DNA of 64,000 nucleotides from Dactylis glomerata (Eukaryota; Streptophyta; Magnoliopsida; Poales; Poaceae). Under the pieces are notes generated by a model. That model was not told the origin of the DNA and searched no databases. It saw only the letters and a list, made by a program, of their open reading frames with translations. Positions 35,765 to 47,065 of this stretch are shown here, piece after piece; position 1 is the stretch's first letter, and the number at the start of each line of letters is the position of its first letter. A program made the position numbers and the translations under genes. The stretch spans positions 186,001-250,000 of the forward strand of contig QXEO01000211.1 of NCBI GenBank assembly GCA_007115705.1. The letters run 5' to 3'.

Positions 35765-38406
35765 TTATGTTACCTTGACCTTGATAGGCATAGTCCCAAT
35801 CATAACAATTTTATATTCTTCCTTGGGCTTTTGCTCTGAACAAATAATCTGACCAACTCTGATGGTCTCAACATTCTTGATTGAATTTAGAGCATTCTTT
35901 CTATCAATCTTCTTGGGAAAATAAACCGTATAATCTTTGTCATTGACATTAAAAGTTACTTTTCCTTGATTGCAATTAATAACAGCACCTGCAGTGTTTA
36001 GAAAAGGTCTCCCAAGAATAATAGACATATTATCATCTTCAGGCATTTCCAACACAACAAAGTCAGTTAATATCAAACAACTGTTAGCAACTTGAACAGG
36101 ATCATTTTCACACATACCAATAGGAATAGTGGTAGACTTATCAGCCATTTGCAAAGATATATCAGTCGATACCAACTTTTCTAGATCAAGTCTCTTATAA
36201 AGAGAAAAAGGCATGACACTAACTCCAGCTCCCAAATCACATAAAGCAGTTCTAACATAGTTATTCTTAATGGAGCAAGGAATAGTTGGTATACCTAGAT
36301 CTCCAAGCTTCTCCGGAACTTTACCATCAAAAGAATAATTAGCAAGTAGAGTGGAAATTTCCTCATTAGGAATCTTCCATTTGTTAGTAACAATATATTT
36401 CATATACTTTGAATAAGGAGGCATTCTAATAGCATCAGTCAAAGGAATTTGCAAAAATAAAGGCTTCATCCATTCATAAAACATGTTGTAGTGTTCTTCT
36501 TCCTTGGATTTATGTTTCTTACCAGGAAAAGGCATTGGTTTCTGTACCCAAGGTTCTCTCTCATTACCATGCTTGTTGGCAATGAAGTCTTGTTTGGTGT
36601 ACTTTGCATTCTTATCAATCTTTTTTGGTTCCTCTTCAACTTCTTCTTTGTCGGAAGCATTACCTGGTTCAGTTTCAGCATCAGAAATAGAAATACTATT
36701 AGGATCCTTACCTGCTTCAGAGGATTCTGCAGTTGTTTTATCCTTCATCTTCTTCTTCTTGGAAGGAATATCATCTCTTGAATTGCGTTGAGAAACTTGT
36801 TCGATCCTCTTAGGATGTCCTTCAGGATATAAGGGGTCTTGAGTGGTAGCACCTACTCTTGTGCGTATTTCGCACGCTTGTTTTTCTTGTGCGGCATTAA
36901 CAAGCAAATCTTTTTGCACCTTGGTAAGCTGATCAATTTGAGTCTGAACCATTTGGAAATGTTTAACAAGTATCTTCACATCATTGGAGGTTCTCTCCAC
37001 AACATCCTGCAACTTGTTGATAGCTCTAGAATTTTCTGACAAATGATTCTGCACCATTCTATTAAAATTATCTTGCTTAACAATAAAATTATCCAACTCA
37101 TATAAGCATTGACCAGGAGGTTTAGAGTAAGGAATATCTCTATCATCAAAGCATTGGAGAGAGTGTACCTCAATAGTGATGAGTGAGGGATCGGCTTACA
37201 TAATTCTTCTATAGGAGGTAAATTCTTCACATCTTCGGCCTTAATACCTTTCTCCTTAAGAGATTTCTTAGCTTCCCTCGTAACTTCATCATTTAATTCA
37301 ATCATCCCTCTCTTCTTTGGTGTCAGCTCTGGGACTGGCGCAGGTGTTGGTGCTGGTGTTGGCTCAACTAGGGTCCAATCATCATGATTCTGGCTTATTT
37401 TAGCCATTAATTCTTCAGCTTCAGCCGGAGTTCTTTTCCTGAAAACACAACCAACACAACTATCCAGATATGTCTTAGATTCATCAGTTAGTCCATTATA
37501 AAATATATCAAGGAGTTCATTTTTAGGCAATGGCTCTTTAGGCAAAGCTCTAATTAAAGAACAAAATCTTGTCCAAGATTCAGGCAATATCTCTCCTTTT
37601 CCCTATTCAAAGTCAAAGATATTCTGCACAGCAGCATGTTGAGCACTAGCAGGAAAATATTTCTGAAAGAAAGCATTAACCAAAGCAATAGGACTATGAA
37701 TAGATCTAGGAGACAAGCTATTAAACCAAGTTTTAGCTGCATCTTTCAACGAGAAAGGAAAAATCTTAGCAACAAAGTAAGTGCAAAGCTTAATATCATC
37801 AGAAAACAGATTACTCAAAGTAGAAAGCTCATTCATGTGCTCCATAGCACTTTCATTCTCAGTACCACAAAAAGGCTCTTTCTCAACAATAGATATGTAA
37901 GATAAATCTAAAGAGAAATCATAATCCTTATCTCTAATATTTAAGGGGGAAGCAGCAAACTTAGGATTAGGGGACAATTTATATCTAACAGCACGTCTTG
38001 CTAGAAGTTCCCTAACAGCTTTAGCATCACGAGTAGCACGAGCTTCAGCAATAAAATCATCGTGAAGCTCAATATAAGCATCATCAAAATCATCACTAGT
38101 ACACTCCCTAGACTCAGGTGAACTAACAGGTGTAACAGTGGTGTTTCCCATCTTAGCTCTAGCAATTGTAGCATCTAAAAAGGAACCTAGCGAACCACTC
38201 TCATCAAGCACAGTAGAAGCATCATCTAAATTATCGATGGAATTTTCAAACTCAACAGAAGTAGTAGCAGTAGCGTGTGCGTGTGGTGGTGTAAGCAACT
38301 TACTCATAACAGATGGTGAATCAAGAGCAACAGAGGTGTTCAAAGTTGTACCTCTTCTTGTAGTGGATGGCAATATAGGAACTTTTCCATCACGAGGTTT
38401 ACCCAT
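35765..38406 (-). pseudogene. gag: Gag-protease of C (Athila type)
   Basis: An ATG at 38406 (MGKPRDGKV) starts a frame to the TAG at 37603-37605, which looks like a CAG change; the gag core (AAKTWFNSLSPRSIHSP) is near 37700. The frame continues at 37587 and shifts between about 37180 and 37096. The last segment (37096-35765) has a helical region, a Lys/Glu-rich linker with a predicted basic stretch (SKKKKMKDK) and the aspartic protease (CDLGAGVSVMP near 36220, then ILGRPFL). The product would form particles and process them. It is broken here but could have been supplied in trans. Confidence 0.85.
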
Positions 38407-38465
38407 GATGAAAGGATTGCAGCGAACAATATGAATCCCAAGTGAACTTACAAATAAAGCTATGC

Positions 38466-38483
38466 TCCCCGGCAACGGCGCCA
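38466..38483 (-). other. Primer-binding site of C (tRNA-Asp)
   Basis: TGGCGCCGTTGCCGGGGA on the minus strand, complementary to the 3' end of plant tRNA-Asp, 11 nt inside the LTR. It is the usual primer of Athila elements. Confidence 0.88.
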
Positions 38484-38494
38484 GAAAATAGTCT

Positions 38495-38716
38495 TGATGA
38501 CCATCAAGTATAGGGGATCGCAACAGTCTTCGAGGGAAGTAAAACCCAAATTTATTGATTCTACACAAGGGGAGCCAAAGAATATTTATAAGCCTTAACA
38601 CATCGCAACTTGTTAAGGCTTATAAATATTCTTTGGCTCCCCTTGTGTCGAATCAATAAATTTGCGTTTTACTTCCCTCGAAGACTGTTGTGATCCCCTA
38701 TACTTGTGGGTCATCA
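38495..38716. repeat. 106-bp inverted repeat of LTR ends
   Basis: 38495-38600 (start of the 5' LTR of C) and 38611-38716 (end of LTR remnant F) are near-perfect reverse complements with only 10 bp between them. This is a junction of two head-to-head LTR fragments. Confidence 0.88.
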
Positions 38717-39934
38717 AGCCATAGTTCACTAGTGGTGTCTCTCTTTAAGATAAATAACAACATGTTGGGTAAACAAATTACAGTTGGGCAATTGATAGAA
38801 TAAAGATAGCGTACATATGTCATGAGGATCACTATGAGATTCACTCTGGACATTACGACAAAATACATAGACCGTAATCCAACTGCATCTATGACTAATA
38901 ATCCACCCTCCGGATGTCGTCCAAGCAACCATCGGGTATTAAGTTGCAAACAAGGGATAACTTCATTAAGCAAAGTGCGTAATTTAATCAAAGCAAATGT
39001 CCTTGCACACAAGAATGTTGTTTTCTCCCTAGTGGCAACAACACATCTACAATCTTAGAGGTTTCTGTCACTCCCCCAGATTACTAGAGGCATGAACCCA
39101 ACTATCGAGCAGAAATACTCCCTCTTGGAGTCACTAGCATCTACTCGGCCAAGATATCTACTAGCAATGGAGAGCATGCAAGATCATAAACAAAATAGAG
39201 ATAACATAAAGATAATAATTCAGCACATCAACTTGACATAGTACCTATACTCATCGAATCCCAACAAACACAACATGCACTTGATCATGATAGGCAGCTC
39301 ACAAGATCTAAACATGAAGCACATGGTGGAGGAGACGACCATCTAGCTACTGCTATGGACCAGTAGTCCAAGGTAGACTACTCACACATCACTCCGGAGG
39401 CGACCATGGTGATGAAGGACTCTGGCAGTGATTCCCCTCTCCGGCAGGGTGCCGGGAAGAGCTTCTCGACTCTCCCGATCTCGCATCGACGACGGCGGCA
39501 GCTTGCAGTATGTTTCGTGGAAAATTGATCGGGCCTTAGGTTTTTCCATCGAGGGGAATATAAAGGTGGAAGGGCAGCGTCAGGAGGTGGACCAGCCGGT
39601 CTCACCCCTTGGTGGTGCGGCCAGGGCCTGGGCCGCGCCACCCTAGGGTGTGCCCGGGCTTTGGCCCCCCTCCGTCTCATCTTCGGACTTCGTGATGCTT
39701 CGGGAAAAATAGGAGGTTTGGCTTTTGTTTCGTCCAATGACGAGAATATTTCCTGTGTAGCTTTTCTAAAACATAAAAACAGCAGAAAATAGGGAACTGG
39801 CACTGTGGCATCTCGTTAATAGGTTAGTTCCAGAAAATGCATAAAAACGCAACGAAGTGTAACAAATCACAAAGCAAATGGTGTATAAACAAGCATGGAA
39901 CATCAAAAATTATAGATATGTTTGAGACGTATCA

Positions 39935-41144
39935 AGAATCCCCAAGCTTAACTCCTGCTCGTTCTCGCGTAGGTAACTGATAACAAAACAATAATTTTTG
40001 AGGTGACATGCACTATCACAATCTTGATCGACGAGGTAAAGCATTGAGTGCTGAGATCAAAGAACTTAAAACATGGGCATAGGAGACATAATCTTGACAA
40101 TAAAACTTAGCAACCATGTTATAACATGAAAAGTAACACAAATGAAAGATCATGAGTATAATAAGACAGTGAAAGTCAAGTGTGTGTTTCAAATCATATG
40201 GAAAAACATATCAAAGTGGTTGTCAGCTTGTCCTTCATGGAATAGCAAAACATAAATGCATAGGACACCTTCAAGTTTAAGAGGGCGACTAGATACAAAT
40301 AATTTAAGAACAAGCAAAACCATAATCATGAATCAATCAATGATTAACTTTGGGACTATGCACATTAAACTCAGAATGGCAACTATGCTCTCTTAGATGG
40401 CGCATAAAGGTAGAAGGTGGAGACTCAACATAAAAGTAAAAGAAAGGCCCTTTGCAGAGGGAAGCAGGGATTGCAAGTTTTATAAACCATTAAAAATTAT
40501 TATACTTACTAGCTTTGAGCTCTCATTGCCTCCATCATGGCATCTTGAATGGTTAAGTTTAGTGCGTGTACAATTACGAAGCATATGCTTAACAAATCAT
40601 AAGTTGAAAACCTCGTGTCCCGTGAAGTACGAATACCCAAACCTCATGGTACTCGACTTAGGTCCCAAGCAAGTTCTTCTCATTGTAAGCATACACGTAT
40701 CATCGAGAACCGCCAATGGGGTACCGCTTGCCCGATGACATGGAACAAGCCCACATCAAAATGATAAGACAAACAGACAATGAACACCTTGACATCTCTT
40801 GTATTTACCATTGGTATAGCTTTTTATTGTGAGATGCGTCGTCGAATGTCCACTATGGGCATGCTGTAGATTTCCACCATGAATGATGCATGGCTTAGAT
40901 TAGCGGCCCAAGTGTTTCTCTATCACATATACAAACTCCATGACCTCACAAGATCCGAACTTATTTCACATCGCGAGTATTCATAAACAAAAGATCACGA
41001 TATCAACTCAAATGAGAGAAAGTGCAATGTTGGAAGCTTGCCCCATGACGGCATGGTTGAGCTAATTTCCAACTTACAACTTGCAAGCATAACATCAACA
41101 TAAGAGAGCCACAATGTCAAAATTTTAAAAGCAAGAAAATTAAA
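39935..41144 (-). mobile_element. Internal remnant of element D
   Basis: The polypurine tract and 3' tail match element G (9878-10253) inverted. No ORF with a domain is present. It ends abruptly against the inverted H LTR near 41145, so most of D is deleted. Confidence 0.68.
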
Positions 41145-43700
41145 GTGTTAAGTGCTATTCCCTAGATCACTGATAGCACCACAGAACAAAATAGAGTATT
41201 CATTGCATAGTATCAAAGATTTCATCGCAGATCCAGATACAAAGGTCTTTAAACTTACAAACCAGCTTAGTCACATGTACTAGCTCAAATAACAGAGTTC
41301 AACACATCACAAACACAACGGAAACTAGGGTAGTAGTGAGTCTCCATCTTCACCATGCGCCACAGGCAGTCATGTTGGAATGTAGACTCGAGATCCTAAC
41401 AACTCACTCTTCATCAGAATAACCTGCACATTTGAATATGCAGCCCCATGAATGGGGGTCAGTACAATGATGTACTAGGAAATGACACATATTTGGTGGC
41501 TGTTGTGAAAGAACTAACTACATGATATTTGGCTGGTGGATCTCTTGGGCTAATTTGCATAAAGCCAATTTTGTCCTACAATTCTTTCTCAAAACTTTCT
41601 TTCAAAATTTTATATTTTCAAAGGACGATATAACCCCCAAATACTACATACTAGCTAGGCATGTAGCACTAGGCGAAACTCAACAAATGTCGGAACAACA
41701 GAAACCACCACCCCTCGGAGTGAATGGCCCTGAGCCCCTAACCTAGAGGTTTCTAGACAAGTTTTAATCATTCAGAAATGGCGATGAGATTCTTCCGTAC
41801 ATTCCATGTCTAGAGACTCAAATTGTCCATAACCAGGGACACGGCTAATCGATTAGTTTGACACCCTGCAGGGGTTGTGCACTTTCACCTTAAGACCCAT
41901 TCTACCCAGAGAGAAGAATGAGACAAGACCTTTCAGAAGGAGAGAGCAACCATACCGGCAAGATCCGTTCCCACCTATAATTCTGCTACCAGCCCATATC
42001 TTGCACACAAGTTGAACCCTCACATCTTAATCAGTCTAGGCAGAGCCCATATTGTCATAAGGCTGCACTAGAAGTACTCTAAAGCATGGAAGCCATATTA
42101 ATCTCTTTGTTCCTGGTGGCCATCCCGAGTGGCATTCTGAGTACACATCCTCTAGACTAGGCATGTGCCCCAGAAGTCACCTACATCGCACTCTTCTTAT
42201 CAAACCAATGCAACCAGGTGATTCATTTTAGTTGAAGTTCTTAATTTGTTCATAAAACAACTTTAACAAGTGAACATAGCATGGCATCAATATTTTTCAA
42301 AGTATTTAACATCCTATCAGGTGGGGTTTAAAGGATAGCTACACGCTACTATGATCTAAGCATTTTATAAAGCAGTTGAATATTCCACCTACCATTCATA
42401 CTACTGAAAACACTAATGCAGTAGTAAAAATAGGTAGAAGCATGTGTGTCACTTGCCTTTTTGGAGTTCAAACCCTTTCATTTCTCTCAACAAGATATGT
42501 TCTCTCCTTTCAATCTATAGCAATAGGAGTAACACAACATAAACACACTGTTCCATGACAAACAAGATCAAGCAATGCAAACAATTGAAAAGGGTTGGTT
42601 CAACAATTTAAAATTCTTATGATTTTTGTGATGAGAGAGATATGTCATGAACCTTGGCTTACAAGATAGGGATTGAGAGTTTGGATGGGAAGGTCAAAAG
42701 ATTTGCAAAGGATTGATCCTCCAAGATTACAATGAAATGATAATAACCTTGTGCTTGGCATAAGTAAGGATAGAGTTTAGAGATGACTTATGTGGATAGA
42801 TTCACATGAGTATAGAATAGTGCAATAGAGCACTACGGAATAAAGTGCGATAACACTTACTCAATATAGTATATGTTACACATAGGTTTGGGCTTGTATT
42901 GGTGATACATTGAATTACTCAATTAACTCATTTGTGAATTGAATAGTTCAATATAGACCAAGGGTTAAGTTGGCTTGGGGTTGAACATGCATAAGAGTTA
43001 TTTAGAGTGATGGGGCTTCTTGGCCACAAGATTATCTTGGACAAAAGGATTAACTTGAGCTAGGGTTATAATCTCAAGATTGAGCCAGGGCAAAGTTAAA
43101 TCCTTCTTTGAAGAATTCAAACTAGTTTTTGGTTAAGCATCAAAGATAATATTGGATCTGAAAAATTTAGGTCATGTGTGATATGGGGTAGGGTTTATCA
43201 CCACATTGGCAATGGAGAAACAAATTGAGATACATTCACAATTTACTCAAATTACTCAGGTATAATTTGAATATTGTGAACTGCTCTTTCCTGTCGCGGG
43301 ATAATTAGAGGTTTAGCCGTCATCGAGCTCATATCAACTCGAAAGCCCACTACCACCTCGGAGGCGGTGAGGCGTGTTTAAGCTTTTTAATCTCAATATG
43401 GCCGGACGTGGGTGTTAACATCTGCTGATCTGCCAAATTGCTGGGTGTCAAGACGTCACCGCCTCTGTGATTGTACTCGCTTTTGTGCTTCCGATCAGAT
43501 TGCACTGGCTTCTATGCTTCTGATTAGGTGGACAACCTGGCGGCGTCCTAGTGTTCAATGCGGCCATGGAACCGCATCCTTCATCTCACAGGACATGCAT
43601 AAATCAATTAGAGTATAGACTTGTCCTATCGACATTGCAAGAGATCAATCAGTCCATGGGGTACATGCCGTGGATTATGATGAATATAAGATATTGATGG
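41145..43700 (-). repeat. Inverted copy of the H LTR, extending to element K
   Basis: 41145-43300 aligns as the reverse complement of 11930-13890. From 43300 to 43700 there is no counterpart in the left copy, which is truncated. It contains no gene. Element K was inserted at 43700 (TSD GATGG), so the sequence after 63093 may be more of the same LTR. Confidence 0.7.
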
Positions 43701-43877
43701 TGTCGGTGTTCTGGATACTGGGGTATCCCGGTCCACCTGCTCCTGGGCCCCGTCATCGGCCCATCTTCAGCCCAGGGGAGAACCGGCGACCGAAGCTATT
43801 CGAGAAAACCCTCATGAGGAGGCGCCTCATGAGGAGAACGACAGTGGAAACTGCTAAGGACCAGAAGACCTCCTCAC

Positions 43878-44772
43878 TGTCGATGGATTTCGTGTCTCAA
43901 GAACACGGGGTACCACGCGACGGACCCAAAGATTCGAACGCAGGGGGCTGAACGTGTGAGATCTCGGATCGCAGCGAAGCACGGTGACGGAAGCCTCGAG
44001 TCGTCGAACGCACAACGCACTGCAGAGAGAGACACCGAGCCTTACCCAGGTTCAGGGCCCTCGTGGTGAGGTAAAACCCCTACTTCCTGCCTTCTTGTAT
44101 TGCAACGCGACACCTCGCGAGGAGTACAAGGCCTTGGTTACAAAGCTCTAGCTGGCCAGAGGTTGAAGAACCTGCGTGCCCAGCTAGCAGCCTCCAGAAG
44201 ATCCGATCCCATCTAAGGGGTGGCCTCCCCCCCTTTTATAGCGCCAAGGTCCTCCTTCCCCTTATCTTCTTGGGGAAGGGGTTGCCACACATACGGTCAA
44301 GGAGGGTGGACAGCTGTAGACTACACTCTTCTGTAGACATGGTCTTCGTAGAGTAGTGGCGCCGGTCCACAGGAGTGGGTGGAGGAAGCTGACGTCCTCC
44401 TCTGGCGCCCTGCACCGTCCACGCTATTTTTAGGGGGGTGGCCAACAACCACTGTGCCGCTTTGGGCAGGCACAGCGAAAGTTGGTCTCCTCCCTGTCGG
44501 GGGTAGCGTGGGCGGTACGCGGTCTTCTGCCCGTTATCTTCTTGCTCTGCACGCAAACGTGCTGAGCTGACGTGGGCGTGCTTCCTCTCCTCACCAGCAG
44601 GGGCTCGTGAGGAGGTCTTCTGGTCCCTAGCAGTTTTGGTCGTCGTTCTCCTCACGAGGCGCCTCCTCGTGAGGGTCTTCTCCGCAGCTTCGGTCGTTGA
44701 TTCTGAAGATGGGCCGATGACGTGGCCCAGGAGCAGGTGGACCGGGATACCCCGGTATCCAGAACACCGACA
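43878..44772 (-). repeat. 3' LTR of element J
   Basis: It starts TGTCGATGG and ends ACACCGACA. The polypurine tract (CCCGGGGGCTAC on the minus strand) follows at 44773-44784. The LTR carries several CTCGCGAGG / CTCACGAGG words. Confidence 0.92.
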
Positions 44773-45070
44773 GTAGCCCCCGGGAGCCCGACCCGCGAAT
44801 GCGCCCTCTTGAGGGAGCGAAGGGCCGGGGGCCCCAGAAGCTGCTGGGCCCTCCAACGGCACGCGTCAACCGTGCGGTCAGAGGACCATGTGAAGAAGCG
44901 GAGGATGTGGACGCGTGGCGCGGCCGCAGCTGGAGAGGCGAAGCGGCGGGCGACGCTGCAGTCTCCGAGGCGTCAAACCGCCATGATGGCGCGTCGCTTC
45001 ACTGCGGAGCGCACCGTCGACGCTTCGATTCCCGCGCTGAAATTTGACGCATCAATGCCGGTCGCCCTCC

Positions 45071-45078
45071 TTAAATAG
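45071..45078 (+). promoter_or_regulatory. TATA box of the antisense gene of J
   Basis: TTAAATAG lies 79 bp before the ATG at 45150. The same element is found at the same distance in J2 (about 54252) and, inverted, in K (about 61876-61883). Confidence 0.6.
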
Positions 45079-45149
45079 ATCCTCCTCGAGACCTCCGGCA
45101 CTTCACCTCCTTCCTCCAGTGCCACTTCTTCCTCCGCGCCCCGAAGCTG

Positions 45150-45914
45150 ATGGATCCCTCCAACTCCTCCGCCGCCGCTGGACCTAGCTCTGGAGCGAAA
45201 CGCCGCGGGCGTCTGCCGGGCAGCGGGATCAAGGTGAAGATCCCAGCCCGATGGATGCCCGGCGCCGGCGGCCCCCTCCGCATCGGCGCGCCGCGGCAGG
45301 ATGAGGCGAGCCGCGCCACCTTGGGGACCTCCAGCGCCGTGACGCTCCGGGATTCCACGCGCGGAGGCGCTCTGAACTCGCCGTCGCCGCTGGCGGCGGT
45401 GCCTGCTCCCCGCGCCTCGGGGAGCGTTGACCGGGTCCTCCGGGAGGTGGAGGCCGCCCTGGGCCCCCCTCCCCCTGTTGCAGATCCTCTGGCCCCGCCG
45501 GCGAACGGAGTGGTTGCCACTCCGCGCCACCTGGCGGCGGCGATGTTGGGACCCCTTACCGGCCTGGGGTCCCGCTTCTTGGAGCTCCTCGTCGTCGTCG
45601 ACGCCCCGGGCTTCAACTCCCTTCGGCTGCCCGGTGCCGTTCGGATGGTGATCTACGCCCCCGGCGCGGCCGCCGGGGAGATCGCCCTGGGGGAGCAGAG
45701 CAGGCCAGATCTCCTCTGGCCTGTGGACATCCTTCTCGGGGTGGGCGGCAACGCCGTCCTCTCCGGCCGCTGGAGGGCCTTCCCCCTCGGCCATCGCCTC
45801 CGCGTCAGCGACCACCTCGTCTTCCGCTTCAAGCTGGGGACGCTGGAGGCCTCGGTGCGGATCTTCACCGCCGGTGGCGTCCGCCGCACCTACCCCCAGC
45901 CCGCGGCGCAGTGA
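45150..45914 (+). CDS. Antisense protein of J: AT-hook-like motif plus B3-like DNA-binding region
   Basis: An unbroken 254-aa ORF, antisense to the element, between pol and the 3' LTR. Residues about 15-30 carry AKRRGRLPGSG (RGRPPGSG in J2, RGRPLGSGNK in K), close to the AT-hook of plant AHL proteins. A Pro/Ala-rich linker follows. Residues about 145-245 align with the plant B3 domain: FLELLVVVDA, SLRLP, then WPVDI, SGRWRAF, HRLRVSDHLVFRF and VRIF stand where B3 proteins have fFKVL, lvLP, W-V-L, GWkeF, L..GDtvvF and V.IF. A nuclear DNA-binding role is inferred. It replaces the quite different antisense gene of A and B. No intron is needed. Other folds are possible; a profile search should decide. 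Confidence 0.7.
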   Translation: MDPSNSSAAAGPSSGAKRRGRLPGSGIKVKIPARWMPGAGGPLRIGAPRQDEASRATLGTSSAVTLRDSTRGGALNSPSPLAAVPAPRASGSVDRVLREVEAALGPPPPVADPLAPPANGVVATPRHLAAAMLGPLTGLGSRFLELLVVVDAPGFNSLRLPGAVRMVIYAPGAAAGEIALGEQSRPDLLWPVDILLGVGGNAVLSGRWRAFPLGHRLRVSDHLVFRFKLGTLEASVRIFTAGGVRRTYPQPAAQ

Positions 45915-47065
45915 AGAGGAGGCCCTGACGCTGTAGTCTTCTGGGGAGGGGAGCTAGTCTCCTCCCCACTTTTGCCATGTAGTCCTCGGCGGCGGGGTAT
46001 GCCCCGCCGTGCTTTTGCTCCTCCCTTTGAGGGGATTACTTCAATGAAGCTCGCTTTTTAGCTGTCCTGCATTTCGCTTCTTATTGCTCTCCATAGTCCC
46101 GGTCGTTCGCACGCTCGAGAGCCCTGGAGAGCTGTTGGCGTCGATGGGAGGCCTCCCTTTGCCTCAGAGCTCGAGATGGGGTCGGCGCCGACGACACATT
46201 GGACGACTCCTGAGACAAGAAGTTGAAGAAAGAGTTGGAAAAGAAAAAACCCCAAATCCCCGAAAATGGAAAAACAAGTCGATAAAACAAACGAAAAAAG
46301 AAGGCGAATAAGATGCCCCTGTGACCGGCATAGGGACCTTCTCCGTCGTGGAGGAGCGCGGCACTATCTGTGCCAGCAGCTAAGAGCAAATTGCCGCGCG
46401 TGGTGATTCACGGGGCCTTCCTCGTCGTTGAGGGAAGCTGGACCCTCACGGACGTGAAAACATCGACGCTTAAGAGAGCCCAGAGGCCGTCGACACCTCG
46501 CAAGGGTTGCTCACGAGGTGAAGGGCCTGGCGCGGACCTCCGGATCTGCGTCTCCTTCGCAAGATGATCGGAGCGGCCTTGGTCTTCAATAATCCTGCCA
46601 CGTTAGGCCTTCCTCGATAGAGGGAATCTTCCTGCGGATGCTTGTTGCATCGACGCATTCTTGCCTCCTCGTGAGGGTTGCTCACGAGGGGTAGGTCCTT
46701 AGCGGGTGCCTTGGGGCACACCTTGGACTTTTACTCGAAGATTTTTTATTTTCCGATGTACTTCGCGAGGAACTAAGCACCATGGGTATTAGAGGTGATC
46801 GATAACAGGGCCGTCGCCCCCGACCAGAGCTTATTCCCTTCGGGTTTTTCGGGCTCGCTGTTTTCCGGGCGAAGGCCCCAGCATAGACACCGTGCCTAGC
46901 CCCCTTCCGCGTGGAGTACAATAGAAAATAAATGGACTTCATGCCATTTTGATGTCATGCCGAAGCAGAGGCGCTATATTGCGCTTTAACTTAATATCAG
47001 TGCTTAAGAGCAGGTTGAGCTGATACAAGTGCCGTGAAAACGGTCTTTTTCTCCTCGTGAGGAAC
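45915..47065. other. Convergent intergenic segment of J
   Basis: No supported gene between the ends of the antisense gene and pol. Several CTCACGAGG/CTCGTGAGG words occur. A matching inverted segment is present in K (59932-61056). Confidence 0.6.

Larger units (their letters stand above)
30442..38600 (-). mobile_element. Element C: pol-less Athila-type retrotransposon
   Basis: It reads minus: a truncated 5' LTR (38495-38600), a tRNA-Asp PBS, gag-protease, no RT or integrase, a further ORF (33928-34959), a polypurine tract and a full 3' LTR (30442-31837). The DLGAG protease motif and tRNA-Asp primer mark the Athila lineage. The absence of pol agrees with non-autonomous Sabrina-like families known in Triticeae. 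Confidence 0.85.
29569..39934 (-). mobile_element. 3' LTR of element D (Athila-like), with nested F and C
   Basis: The LTR parts are 29569-29966 and about 38722-39934 (about 1.61 kb together), aligning with the LTRs at 10254-11884 and 14417-28900. The right end GACGTATCA is followed by CCCCAAGCTTAACTC, the polypurine tract on the minus strand, so the internal region of D extends right. Confidence 0.82.

Noticed and set aside
38466..38483. A tRNA gene fragment
   Set aside because: Only 18 nt beside an LTR end, so it is a primer-binding site and not a tRNA gene; the same holds for 9109, 13921, 27596 and 53040.
45150..45914. Alternative reading of the J antisense protein as an AHL protein with a PPC/DUF296 domain
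   Set aside because: The AT-hook would fit, but the C-terminal half lacks PPC features and matches the B3 pattern much better.
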